From a virus: a DNA stretch of 26,075 nucleotides. The translations under genes and the position numbers were made by a program. The notes under the pieces were generated by a model that was not told the origin of the DNA, did no database searches, and saw only the letters and a program-made list of their open reading frames with translations. The stretch is taken from positions 1 through 26,075 of the IMG/VR virus record IMGVR_UViG_3300025617_000099. One strand, 5' to 3'. The stretch's first letter is position 1, and the number at the start of each line of letters is the position of its first letter. This document shows, in pieces, positions 11,134 to 18,596 of the stretch.

Positions 11134-12579
11134 TTACTCGCCGTCTAAATTATTAAGGAAAGCTCTGAGTTTGGTCGAGTCTGTTTCTGCACGAATCTTT
11201 TTAACTGGAGCGCCATCTTCAGGATCTGTGCTTACTGTGCCAGTACTGCCTGATGTTGTGCTAGGATTGCGCTTGAGTGCGTTTACAATACTACTTGCAC
11301 TGCTAGCACCGCTAGTACCTGCTGTGCCTTGTTCTTCGTCTTCGCCGATATCAAAGATGCGCAGCGTGTCTACATCAAAGCCTAGATCAACTTTCTGTCC
11401 TACACCACTTGATGAACGTGTCTTCATCAACTGTATCTGATAGCGTCCACGTTCACGCATAGCTCTACTTGTAAAGATACCAATCAAGTTATCCGCAGTA
11501 TTAATCTTACTAATACCACCCGAAATATGCGAGTGATCAAATTCAATCTCTTCCACACTCGATCTGTTCAACTGCGATGCTGTAACAAAGATTGTGTTGA
11601 GCTCCATGGCCAAGTTGCGCAGCTCTTCTGATACATACTTGTCTTTCACAAACAAGTTCTCTGCAGATATCTTCTGTCCGATTGGATGCATAAGATCCAA
11701 GTAGTCAATCAACAGCACGTCTACCTTGCGTCCTGTCTTGATCTCATACTCTTTCAAATAAGCTCTAACATCGTTTGCGTTCTTGCCTGTGGGCATGTAC
11801 TTGACTTGGAAAGCGCCCGCCTTCTTGCCAATCATCTTGACTTTCATCTCAACGTCATCAATGCTCTTGAATACATCACGACTTGGAATCTCTGATGTCA
11901 TACTGTCAAGACGCATACTAACTAGATTCTCTGAGAGCTCAAACGTCAAGTACATAACGTTGAGTCCTTGCAAACACCAGTTCACACCCATGTTCGCCAT
12001 AAACAAACTCTTACCAGACCCTGAACCACCTGCAAAGATATTCAGCTCGCCTCTGTTGAATCCACCAAACAGTTTCTTGTCCAATGCAGGCCACCCTGTA
12101 CTGATCTGTCCGTTCTTGTCTTTGATAGCTTCCAGTCTTGCCCTAGGGTCAGCAAAGTAATCTGTGCCCAAGTCTTTCTGCAAGCCAATCTGTACAGCCT
12201 GCTTGACCAGTTCTTCACAGCGTCCATACTCACCGTTCTCTAGCAAGTCTGCGCTTTTAAGGATAGCTGCCTCTAGTGCTTTGTGCTTAGAGAACGTTTC
12301 GAAGTCTTGCAACAACCAATCATAGTGATTCTCTTGCAGTTGCCCTGGATCTTTCAGGTTGCTGTCAGTAGCAGCGTTCACCATATCAAATGTAGGCAAT
12401 GCGTTGTGCTCTTCTACATAGCTCTTAATAAACTTAGCTGGCTCTGCTAAACGCCTATCAAATGTAGTAGGATCAAACACACCCTGACAGCGTACAAAGC
12501 TCTCAGCGTCTGTCATAAACATTTCTAGATATACCTTCTGTATATCATAACCATAGTCTGTGTTTTGTCTAGTTGTCAT
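11134..12579 (-). CDS. 41: T4 gp41-like replicative DNA helicase (DnaB family), 481 aa
   Basis: A ring helicase that unwinds the fork 5'-3' and works with the gp61 primase encoded at 14521. Residues 1-140 form the N-terminal primase-interaction region. The RecA-like core has Walker A GGSGSGKS (184-191), Walker B VLLIDYLDLM (288-297) and the H3 motif ASQLNR (334-339). GISKI (355-359) precedes the arginine-containing end of the core. The last 60 residues are a Ser/Gly/Thr-rich linker and short tail. The start is at ATG 12579, with a weak RBS, 24 bases after a consensus promoter (12604-12632). Confidence 0.93.
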   Translation of the reverse strand: MTTRQNTDYGYDIQKVYLEMFMTDAESFVRCQGVFDPTTFDRRLAEPAKFIKSYVEEHNALPTFDMVNAATDSNLKDPGQLQENHYDWLLQDFETFSKHKALEAAILKSADLLENGEYGRCEELVKQAVQIGLQKDLGTDYFADPRARLEAIKDKNGQISTGWPALDKKLFGGFNRGELNIFAGGSGSGKSLFMANMGVNWCLQGLNVMYLTFELSENLVSMRLDSMTSEIPSRDVFKSIDDVEMKVKMIGKKAGAFQVKYMPTGKNANDVRAYLKEYEIKTGRKVDVLLIDYLDLMHPIGQKISAENLFVKDKYVSEELRNLAMELNTIFVTASQLNRSSVEEIEFDHSHISGGISKINTADNLIGIFTSRAMRERGRYQIQLMKTRSSSGVGQKVDLGFDVDTLRIFDIGEDEEQGTAGTSGASSASSIVNALKRNPSTTSGSTGTVSTDPEDGAPVKKIRAETDSTKLRAFLNNLDGE

Positions 12580-12587
12580 TCTGATCT

Positions 12588-13214
12588 CTATTGCTTTTTA
12601 GCTATTATACGTGAATAATCGATATGTGTCAAGTCTCCTTCGCTACCGAAGCCTCCTAAAGGTAGTGTATTAAAACTTAGACTATATCTGTCTTTGTTGT
12701 CGTTTACAATTACTTCGTGTTCTAAGTGACTAGGAAATAATATTACTCCAAGTCCTTTAGGATAGATAGTATAATTGTTCCACGGTGCAATTTCTGGATC
12801 TCTAGTAATCTTAAAGAAGTCATGATCGTGATTAGTAAACACAATCGGGGTATCACCGTCTTCGAAATAAAACACGCCGCTGACAACACTGTTAGGATGT
12901 GCATGTGCTACATGCTTTTGTCCTGTACGTTTGATACTTAGCCAGCTTTGTGTAATGCCCATGCCTTCTACTTGGTAACCTAGTATTTCTTTAGCATATT
13001 CATCAACACACTCAACTAACCAATTGCGCAAAGGTGTACACTCGTTGTTGTTAAGAATGTAACTGTCTTTACTACGGTAACCATAGTTTTCGATTACTTC
13101 ATCAGATGTTTCTGCAAGCTCTACTTGTCCTAGGAAGTTGATGCACTCTGTAACGTCAATAGGACATACGTTCATATAAATGGTTGTTGGAAATATTTGT
13201 TCTAAATGCATCAT
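12588..13214 (-). CDS. Putative 2OG-Fe(II) oxygenase, 208 aa
   Basis: Fits the 2OG-FeII_Oxy_5 type common in marine T4-like phages: HVAHAHPNSVVSGVFYF (about 101-117) gives the first metal histidine region, FPSHLEHEV (160-168) the distal histidine, and RYSLSFN (176-182) the arginine that holds 2-oxoglutarate. These enzymes hydroxylate proteins or small molecules; the substrate is unknown. Two start ATGs are adjacent (MMH). Its last 14 codons contain a perfect promoter for gp41, so the codons for DLTHIDYSRIIA do double duty. Confidence 0.82.
   Translation of the reverse strand: MMHLEQIFPTTIYMNVCPIDVTECINFLGQVELAETSDEVIENYGYRSKDSYILNNNECTPLRNWLVECVDEYAKEILGYQVEGMGITQSWLSIKRTGQKHVAHAHPNSVVSGVFYFEDGDTPIVFTNHDHDFFKITRDPEIAPWNNYTIYPKGLGVILFPSHLEHEVIVNDNKDRYSLSFNTLPLGGFGSEGDLTHIDYSRIIAKKQ
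12604..12632 (-). promoter_or_regulatory. Consensus sigma70 promoter for the helicase gene
   Basis: On the - strand TTGACA (12632-12627), a 17-bp spacer and TATAAT (12609-12604), fully consensus and wholly within the end of the oxygenase gene. The helicase ATG is 24 bases after the -10 box. Confidence 0.8.
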
Positions 13215-13215
13215 A

Positions 13216-13320
13216 CTACTGCCTATGTAAAAGACTTAATAGTTGTTCTTCGGTAACACTAATATCTAAATTATCTAACCAACTACTAATATCGTCATAT
13301 GTTTTATATCTATCTATCAT
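13216..13320 (-). CDS. Small hypothetical protein, 34 aa
   Basis: The ATG at 13320 overlaps the end of the carbamoyltransferase gene by 11 bases; the TAG at 13216-13218 lies just before the oxygenase ATG. The product MIDRYKTYDDISSWLDNLDI... is acidic and helical. It neatly fills the only gap in an otherwise gapless operon, which supports it; no family is known. Confidence 0.55.
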   Translation of the reverse strand: MIDRYKTYDDISSWLDNLDISVTEEQLLSLLHRQ

Positions 13321-14278
13321 GCCACTTCTTATCCACTTCTGTATATTGTTTAGTATGTGCTAGTACTGCGCCAATACAACTGCCAGGATCGCCTGGATTT
13401 TTAGGTACGTGTACATTATCCCATCTGTTACGTAATTTATCAACAGCATCACGATTAAGTGCGCCGCCGCCTGCTAGTGCTAGGTTAGCACTGCCTGTTT
13501 TAGATAATGTCCATTCGCTTACGTTCATTACACAGTACTCAAACACAGACTGTGTTGCGGCAGCAATATCGTACATGTCTTGCTCTGTAGTTAGCTCAGG
13601 CTTCCACCAGCGACAACCTCTATGTAAGTTTTCTTTCATTGAGATTTTAGGATTAAAACCCATGCCTTCAGTACTGACCAATTCATTTAGTATAGGCATG
13701 AACAACTTGTGTGGGTCGCCTTTCTTAGCCCATTGACTGATTAAGTATTCATCACGCTGTGGAACTAGGCCTACACGCTGTGTCATAGCACTATAGAAAA
13801 GTCCTAGACTGTGTGGATAACCTTGCGAATGTATTTTCTTAAGTTTGCCGTTCTTACCGTGCCATATAGTTAGTGTTTCAAACTCGCCGATGCTGTCTAA
13901 ACAAATTACAGCACAGTCATCGTGCGGTTGTGTGTAGTATGCATAAGCAGCGTGGCTAAGGTGATGCTGGGTATATGTAATGCTTCTATTTACAATACCT
14001 CTTTCTTTAAAATATTGATCGATATTATTTTCTTTTAGTAACCATCCTTGTCCTGCCCACCACTGTCGAATAGTTTTAAGTACTGGACGTTCGTACCAAA
14101 AGATATGACTAGGATATCCCCAACCCTCGATAGCATAATCTATAATGCCTTTGTTGAGATCAGGGTCGTTAGGTATCTCTGAAAAATCTCGTGCTAGCCC
14201 AGCCCACACTAAATCACCGTAGTTAAACACTGCTAGGCTAGCATCATGACTGTTGCCTACGGCTCCCCAAGTAATCAT
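13310..14278 (-). CDS. NodU-like carbamoyltransferase, N-terminal domain form, 322 aa
   Basis: NodU/TobZ-type enzymes move a carbamoyl group from carbamoyl phosphate to sugar hydroxyls. Visible motifs: HDASLAV (11-17), HHLSHAAYAYY (105-115), CLDSIGEFETL (126-136), LALAGGGALN, and NPGDPGSCIGAVL near the C-terminus. The actin-like/Kae1-like N-terminal domain appears complete, but full NodU proteins are about 550-600 aa, and the C-terminal YrdC-like part is absent. The shortened form may still be active with a host partner, or may only do the second half-reaction. It overlaps the 37-aa gene by ATGA. Confidence 0.85.
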   Translation of the reverse strand: MITWGAVGNSHDASLAVFNYGDLVWAGLARDFSEIPNDPDLNKGIIDYAIEGWGYPSHIFWYERPVLKTIRQWWAGQGWLLKENNIDQYFKERGIVNRSITYTQHHLSHAAYAYYTQPHDDCAVICLDSIGEFETLTIWHGKNGKLKKIHSQGYPHSLGLFYSAMTQRVGLVPQRDEYLISQWAKKGDPHKLFMPILNELVSTEGMGFNPKISMKENLHRGCRWWKPELTTEQDMYDIAAATQSVFEYCVMNVSEWTLSKTGSANLALAGGGALNRDAVDKLRNRWDNVHVPKNPGDPGSCIGAVLAHTKQYTEVDKKWHDR

Positions 14279-14388
14279 TTGTAGATAAAAGGATCCTGTT
14301 TTTTAAGTTCTTCGATACGTTTTTTAAGTGCTTGACGCTCTTTGTATTTTGTGTATGGAGTTTTAATCCATGCCCATAGTTTTTTCAT
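14275..14388 (-). CDS. Small basic protein, 37 aa
   Basis: The ATG at 14388 follows GAGGAG; the stop TGA overlaps the carbamoyltransferase ATG. The product starts MKKLWAWIKTPYTKYKERQ and ends KKQDPFIYK, with a strongly basic central helix. From memory, a nearly identical tiny protein occurs in T4-like marine phages, which supports it as a conserved gene. Nucleic-acid or membrane-surface binding is possible from its charge but unproven. Confidence 0.65.
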   Translation of the reverse strand: MKKLWAWIKTPYTKYKERQALKKRIEELKKQDPFIYK

Positions 14389-14533
14389 ATTCTTCAGTCT
14401 CCTCAATCGGCGGAAGTTCTTCTACTGTAATTACACTCGGCGGTGTGTATGTAAAGTCGTTTTGAGTAGTTTCTTTGTTAAACAAAACAAATGTTACTAT
14501 TAATAACACAAGTATAATAATTAGTCGAACCAT
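14363..14533 (-). CDS. Small N-terminally anchored membrane protein, 56 aa
   Basis: The ATG at 14533 lies 13 bases inside the end of the primase gene; the RBS is weak. Residues 2-18 (VRLIIILVLLIVTFVLF) are a membrane span, followed by a Pro/Glu-rich tail (TPPSVITVEELPPIEETEEYE). It overlaps the 37-aa gene by 26 bases in another frame. The span followed by an acidic tail suggests an inner-membrane peptide; no function is known. Confidence 0.6.
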   Translation of the reverse strand: MVRLIIILVLLIVTFVLFNKETTQNDFTYTPPSVITVEELPPIEETEEYEKTMGMD

Positions 14534-15504
14534 TTTTTAGCTTTCAGTCTTGTTTTAAGTGCGCTGTCTGTTGCACTAGTTGCAATACTATGTAATGTAT
14601 ATAGTCTTCCGTATCTAGCAACAGCATCACCTACGTCATTGATATCGCTCGCCCAGTCTGGCATGCTTACGCTAAATCCTAGTTCAATAGCACGTTCTAC
14701 TAGCTTGCTTCCTGCCTTGTCTCTATCGGGTACAACGATGATGTCTTTTTGTAAACGCTTGAGTAGCATAGCCTGTTGGTCCGATATCTCCGACCCTCCC
14801 AGTGCGCAACCTTCTACGTGTATGGCATCTATCTGACCCTCACACACAATAGCAAATACCTTAGTATGACGTTGCTCATCTAACCCATATACAAAGCCCG
14901 GCTGTATCTCACTTAGGTACTTGGGCTTCTTGTCAGGCACCACACTACGTCCAGTCCAACCCACTACCCTACCTTCGTAGTAGAAGGGTATGATCAATCT
15001 ATCACGGTACCCTAGGCTGGGGCTCCAGTAGTAGTCAGTGTCATCTACGTTTAGATTACGTGCTGCCATGTATTCTAGCACAGCCATGCTAAACTTGTTG
15101 AAGTCTGTGATGTCTGTGATCTTGACAGCATCGTCTGGCAACGGGACAGTATTGAAGGTAGGCAAGCTCGCTATACGCTCCTTGACCTCAACGCCTTCAT
15201 TTTCTCTCATTACATCTAGCGCCACCTTGTTGATTATATCGTCAGGTGCTCCCATCCACTGGAGTAGTTTGCGCAACTTGTGTGAAAATTGTCTGCCCGG
15301 TTGCCAGCTTGCTTTGAAACCACAATTAAAGCAGTGATAGCTGATACCACCATCAGGGTTAGCAATCATGCCACCTCTGCCGCGAGTGTCTGCACTGTGT
15401 CCATTGTGGTGACAACACTGTGCATTGAAACTAAGCCAGCCACTAGGAGTTTGTTTCCTCTTAGCAGGCAAGTATGTCAGAACTGTTTCGCTTACTACAC
15501 TCAT
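14521..15504 (-). CDS. 61: T4 gp61-like DNA primase, 327 aa
   Basis: Makes RNA primers for lagging-strand synthesis with the gp41 helicase. The N-terminal zinc-binding domain is seen in CCHHNGH (30-36) and YHCFNCGF (56-63). The TOPRIM core carries the catalytic glutamate in VCEGQIDAI (E222) and the metal-binding DxD in VVPDRDKAG (D260, D262), with RLIIPFYYEGRVVGWTGR (169-186) before it. The length is normal. The start at ATG 15504 keeps the zinc domain; no RBS lies upstream, and a perfect promoter places the expected transcription start on the A of the ATG, suggesting a leaderless mRNA. Confidence 0.93.
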   Translation of the reverse strand: MSVVSETVLTYLPAKRKQTPSGWLSFNAQCCHHNGHSADTRGRGGMIANPDGGISYHCFNCGFKASWQPGRQFSHKLRKLLQWMGAPDDIINKVALDVMRENEGVEVKERIASLPTFNTVPLPDDAVKITDITDFNKFSMAVLEYMAARNLNVDDTDYYWSPSLGYRDRLIIPFYYEGRVVGWTGRSVVPDKKPKYLSEIQPGFVYGLDEQRHTKVFAIVCEGQIDAIHVEGCALGGSEISDQQAMLLKRLQKDIIVVPDRDKAGSKLVERAIELGFSVSMPDWASDINDVGDAVARYGRLYTLHSIATSATDSALKTRLKAKKWFD

Positions 15505-15510
15505 ACTATT

Positions 15511-15539
15511 ATTATAGCGTCAAGTGTGGGAGTTGTCAA
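15511..15539 (-). promoter_or_regulatory. Consensus sigma70 promoter for primase (leaderless layout)
   Basis: On the - strand TTGACA (15539-15534), a 17-bp spacer, TATAAT (15516-15511), then six bases to the ATG at 15504. The -35 box contains the stop TGA of the upstream gene. Confidence 0.82.
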
Positions 15540-15961
15540 TCTTTATTGGCGTAATAGCCTTTCTTTTTAAGATATCGTTTTGCAACCTGCATCTCACTAA
15601 ATCGATGCATAAGAATCATATCGTAAGTAGTGTCGCCCAGTGTTCTTCTTTCTTCTATAAAAACGATGTCGTTATTTAATCCGTAAAAAGTTAAACATGA
15701 ATTGCCAATTTCGATTCTTTCCTCGTCAGTTATATCCCAATTCAAATGAATGATAACTGCTTCGTGCTTATCGTCGTCCCAGTTTTTAGAATATCTTTCT
15801 ACTATTCCTAAAACTTGAGCTTCGATTGTAGCTTCTTCAAACCACACGGTATTTTTTAATAAAGACTTTTTGGCATAAGGGCATCTGGGCAGATTGTTAT
15901 GTTCAGGAGTACGCTCGCTCAGATAGCCACAAATCCAGTCTTCGACATCACGTCTAAACAT
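15536..15961 (-). CDS. Conserved hypothetical protein, 141 aa
   Basis: The ATG at 15961 follows GAGAGGA. The opening MFRRDVEDWICGYLSERTPEHNNLPRCPYAKKSLL includes an 'N.LP.CPYA' motif reminiscent of the 'CPFA' motif of some uncharacterised bacterial families, but this is weak. The C-terminal half is mixed alpha/beta and ends in a Lys/Tyr-rich stretch (KRYLKKKGYYANKD). The stop lies inside the primase -35 box. Confidence 0.75.
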   Translation of the reverse strand: MFRRDVEDWICGYLSERTPEHNNLPRCPYAKKSLLKNTVWFEEATIEAQVLGIVERYSKNWDDDKHEAVIIHLNWDITDEERIEIGNSCLTFYGLNNDIVFIEERRTLGDTTYDMILMHRFSEMQVAKRYLKKKGYYANKD

Positions 15962-16011
15962 TAGATCCTCTCAATAATAAGTATTGATTAATATCAATTC
16001 AAAATTATTTA

Positions 16012-16452
16012 TTAAGAACTAGTTTGGAACTCTTTAATCTCGATAGTACCTTCGGCATCAAATTGTGTGTCTGCATATGTAAGAACTTCTGTTGTTGAGT
16101 CCTCAGGAATTAATGTAACAACATAACTTAGGTATTGCCCTTCGATGTCGTCTAGAGATTCGGCAGTAACAGTAACGTCAAAACGTCCTTTACTACCTGT
16201 AGGTGTTCCTTGGATATTAAGCATTTGTTGTTTGTATTCGTCAAAGCCTCTGAACACTGGAATATAACCTGTAATGTCTACAAGTTTCTGATCACCGTTT
16301 TTGACCTCGAAAGCAAAAGTATTATCGATACCTCTCCAGGCTTTTAGATTTTTTTCGTACAACTTCCTATACTCCGTGACTATTCCTGTTCCTATATCGT
16401 CTATGACAAGGACGGTTTTATTTGTGACTAAATACCTTGAGACAATTTGCAT
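16012..16452 (-). CDS. Possible structural (beta-rich) protein, 146 aa
   Basis: The product is beta-rich with few charges clustered: FAFEVKNGDQKLVDITGYIPVFRG and RFDVTVTAESLDDIEGQYLSYVVTL look like the beta-sandwich repeats of phage baseplate or fibre-associated proteins. That reading is inference; no specific family is certain. A GATAAATA late-type box lies 23 bases upstream and AGGATG is just before the start, which fits late expression. It is transcribed away from the + gene at 16490. Confidence 0.6.
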   Translation of the reverse strand: MQIVSRYLVTNKTVLVIDDIGTGIVTEYRKLYEKNLKAWRGIDNTFAFEVKNGDQKLVDITGYIPVFRGFDEYKQQMLNIQGTPTGSKGRFDVTVTAESLDDIEGQYLSYVVTLIPEDSTTEVLTYADTQFDAEGTIEIKEFQTSS

Positions 16453-16475
16453 TTATTTGCATCCTAATATAATAG

Positions 16476-16483
16476 TATTTATC
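16476..16483 (-). promoter_or_regulatory. T4-late-type promoter GATAAATA
   Basis: GATAAATA on the - strand, 23 bases before the ATG at 16452, nearly the same spacing as the GATAAATA box before the virion-type gene at 9964. Confidence 0.55.
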
Positions 16484-16489
16484 GGAATT

Positions 16490-16861
16490 ATGCTAAGAAA
16501 AGATATTGAAGAAAATTTTCCGTTTTTGAGTGTAGTCACATACGGAGGGCAAGAGTATATTGGTATTATCAATAATCAAGATAATACCATTACTAGCATC
16601 TATGTGTACACAGAATTAAGAACAGAACAAGAGAAACAAAAGTTTATTGAACTAGGAGAAGTATGGTGGTGGGAATCAAATCGAATGATTCCTATTAGTA
16701 TTTTTCTTCGTGATGAAATTGAGTATTTTAAATATTGTTTAAAAACTATGAACAGCAAAGATGTTAAAGTTACGCTTGGTCCTACAGTTGATCTAACTAA
16801 TCTTGCCGTTAAAAGAGTAAAGCGTAAAACTACACAACTAATTCGTAAACCTAAGAGTTAA
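16490..16861 (+). CDS. Conserved hypothetical protein, 123 aa, lone + strand gene
   Basis: The start at ATG 16490 is preferred; the longer frame runs back across the opposing gene. TATAAT (16468-16473) lies upstream but no good -35 box is seen. The product has a run of three tryptophans (59-61, GEVWWWESNRMIPISIF) and a very basic C-terminus (AVKRVKRKTTQLIRKPKS). From memory, this combination is seen in a conserved T4-like marine phage protein of unknown role. Its last 11 bases overlap the end of the opposing mini-DnaE gene. Confidence 0.75.
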   Translation: MLRKDIEENFPFLSVVTYGGQEYIGIINNQDNTITSIYVYTELRTEQEKQKFIELGEVWWWESNRMIPISIFLRDEIEYFKYCLKTMNSKDVKVTLGPTVDLTNLAVKRVKRKTTQLIRKPKS

Positions 16862-17420
16862 GTTGTTCTACTAACAAATTCATATGTACAACTACGGCTA
16901 CTGCGTAGCTCACAGCATGAGCCTTTTTAAAGTAGTATGCACCGTCCTCTGGCTTAGTCCAAACTTCCTTTAGTATAGTCGTCCACGTCTCGTCCGCTAG
17001 ATGTCTTTTTGCCGGACGAATGATTGCTAGTGCGGCTGCGAGTTGTTCTACGTTTGTTGGCTTCAGTTTCTTCAATAGCTCTGAGTGCCCTGAGAGATGA
17101 AACACCTGATCCGCGAACTCTTGGTGTTCTAGAAGTTCCCATAATGGCTCCTTGTTCATAAGTTCTTCTAAGTGTGCTTCGTCACGCACATCTTTGTATA
17201 TGCTTACATTAAGAAAGTCAAGTTTAAAGTAGCCGCGTTCTTCTGCGGCCTTATGTTCGATTGTAGAGATATTGTCCACAGGGTTATGTGGGATTGCAGT
17301 AACATAAACTCCAGTGTTGTGTTTCTTTCCACTGTCTAGACGTGCGACATGATGTTGTATCTTAGATAATACAACATCTCTGTCAGCAAAGTCTATGTCA
17401 ATATCAGGTAAGTCTATCAA
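16851..17420 (-). CDS. Mini DnaE-like protein (Pol III alpha palm relic), 189 aa
   Basis: Four segments align in order with bacterial DNA polymerase III alpha: PDIDIDFADRD (5-15) with PDFDVDF; KHNTGVYVTAIP (33-44) with KHAGGVVIAPT; GYFKLDFLNV (63-72) with the KFDFLGL motif; and LLKKLKPTNVEQLAAALAIIRP (115-136) plus FKKAHAVSYAVAVV (164-177) with the fingers motifs. All three catalytic aspartates appear kept (D8, D10, D68). The protein is about one-sixth of DnaE, lacking PHP, thumb and C-terminal domains. It starts at TTG inside the deformylase gene. It could be a small nucleotidyltransferase or DNA-binding remnant; activity is unproven. Confidence 0.7.
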   Translation of the reverse strand: MIDLPDIDIDFADRDVVLSKIQHHVARLDSGKKHNTGVYVTAIPHNPVDNISTIEHKAAEERGYFKLDFLNVSIYKDVRDEAHLEELMNKEPLWELLEHQEFADQVFHLSGHSELLKKLKPTNVEQLAAALAIIRPAKRHLADETWTTILKEVWTKPEDGAYYFKKAHAVSYAVAVVVHMNLLVEQLNS

Positions 17421-17898
17421 GCTTTTTTGCCTTTTTCTGTGCCATGTCCCATTTAAGTTTACTCACACGATCTTTAAATGTAATACCCTGTAAGTGATCC
17501 CATTCGTGTAAAAATACTCTAGCACTATATCCTTCAATCTTTACAGTTTGTTTTTCTAAATTTTCATCATACCATTCTGCAAGAATTTCTTTTGGACGTT
17601 TTACTTTTACATACACGTTTGGAAAACTTAGACATCCTTCTACTTCTGTTACAGTCTCTTCTGTATGTTGTAGTATAACAGGATTAATACAAATTGTCGA
17701 GTTTTCTTTGCTGTCTCCCATTACAAAAACAGTAAAGTCTAATCCTACTTGACATGCACTTAATCCAATGCCGTTTGACTCTAACATAATATCAGTCATG
17801 TCTTCTTTTAACTGTTTAGGATCTACTGGAGGATTTTCACAGTCGAACGGTTTAAGTTGTTGATCTAAAATAGGGTCTGGGTAGTATACTAATTTCAT
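17404..17898 (-). CDS. def: Peptide deformylase, 164 aa
   Basis: Removes the formyl group from the N-terminal Met of new proteins. All three family motifs are intact: GIGLSACQ (43-50), EGCLS (87-91, metal ligand C89) and HEWDH (131-135, metal ligands H131 and H135 with catalytic E132). The length matches bacterial and marine-phage enzymes. Phage copies are thought to boost protein turnover during infection. The start overlaps the previous stop (ATGA), and the Lys-rich C-terminus overlaps the mini-DnaE start by 17 bases. Confidence 0.93.
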   Translation of the reverse strand: MKLVYYPDPILDQQLKPFDCENPPVDPKQLKEDMTDIMLESNGIGLSACQVGLDFTVFVMGDSKENSTICINPVILQHTEETVTEVEGCLSFPNVYVKVKRPKEILAEWYDENLEKQTVKIEGYSARVFLHEWDHLQGITFKDRVSKLKWDMAQKKAKKLDRLT

Positions 17899-18596
17899 AA
17901 GTTTGATTCCTTGGCTACGTCTTTTACTAGTTGGACATCGTTAGGCAATCTTTTAAATCGCATGGCCCAGTGCTCTGGATTAATAACATGATATACCATA
18001 GCTAGTTGTTCATCATTAAATTTACTTAACATTTCTTTGCCACTAGCACAGTTAAGTATGAGCCAAGGACTAATCTTTCCATCTTTGATATGCCACACAG
18101 CTCTGTTTAAACTTACGTGCTGAAAGTAATGATTCCACGGCGCAGGCTCATTTTCGGCAGCCCATTCTAACATACTTTCTATACTACGTTCTAGTGCAGT
18201 AGTTACATCTTCTTTTAAAATAAATTCTAAGACATATTTTTCATACATCTCATCTCTGCACCAGTGATCTAACTTAACACCTGAAGTTACAACATAATCG
18301 ATATAACGATCAGGATACAAAGGGCGAACGTTAGATATAAAGCTACCAAACTTAACGAACGCATTGTAGTACGGACTTTTACTGAACTCTTCGTACGTCT
18401 TTTCTTTTTTGTTTCCTGCGCTAAGTTTATAAAATCTTTGAAAGGCATAATATCCGTGTCTTACTCGTTTCTCATCTTTTTGTAATGCTCTGCGTTTTGG
18501 TTCACACATATGTGCTGCGAGAGTTTTTTCTCGCATGTAACCATTGCCGCAGTACTCGCACTTGTATGGCTTATCAGAGCTTGACGTCAATGTCAT
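17895..18596 (-). CDS. Conserved protein with N-terminal zinc finger, 233 aa
   Basis: The start is placed at ATG 18596; the frame is open 16 codons further, but those overlap the previous gene. Residues 11-31 (YKCEYCGNGYMREKTLAAHMC) form a C-x2-C...H-x-C zinc finger (C13, C16, H29, C31). The rest is alpha-helical and Trp/Tyr-rich (SKSPYYNAFVKFGSFISN, EWAAENEPAPWNHYFQHV). From memory, similar proteins occur in T4-like marine phages without known function. It overlaps both neighbours, so translation is coupled. Confidence 0.8.
   Translation of the reverse strand: MTLTSSSDKPYKCEYCGNGYMREKTLAAHMCEPKRRALQKDEKRVRHGYYAFQRFYKLSAGNKKEKTYEEFSKSPYYNAFVKFGSFISNVRPLYPDRYIDYVVTSGVKLDHWCRDEMYEKYVLEFILKEDVTTALERSIESMLEWAAENEPAPWNHYFQHVSLNRAVWHIKDGKISPWLILNCASGKEMLSKFNDEQLAMVYHVINPEHWAMRFKRLPNDVQLVKDVAKESNL

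Noticed and set aside
11131-11136. TAAATA on the - strand four bases before the nitrilase-family ATG as a late promoter
   Set aside because: Spacing to the ATG is too short and only the TAAATA core matches; it falls at the helicase stop codon.
17404-17440. A AAA AAG slippery heptamers at the end of the deformylase gene as a programmed -1 frameshift making a deformylase/mini-DnaE fusion
   Set aside because: The -1 frame reaches TGA two codons after the slip (GCT TGA), and the mini-DnaE frame is +1, so a -1 shift cannot produce the fusion.
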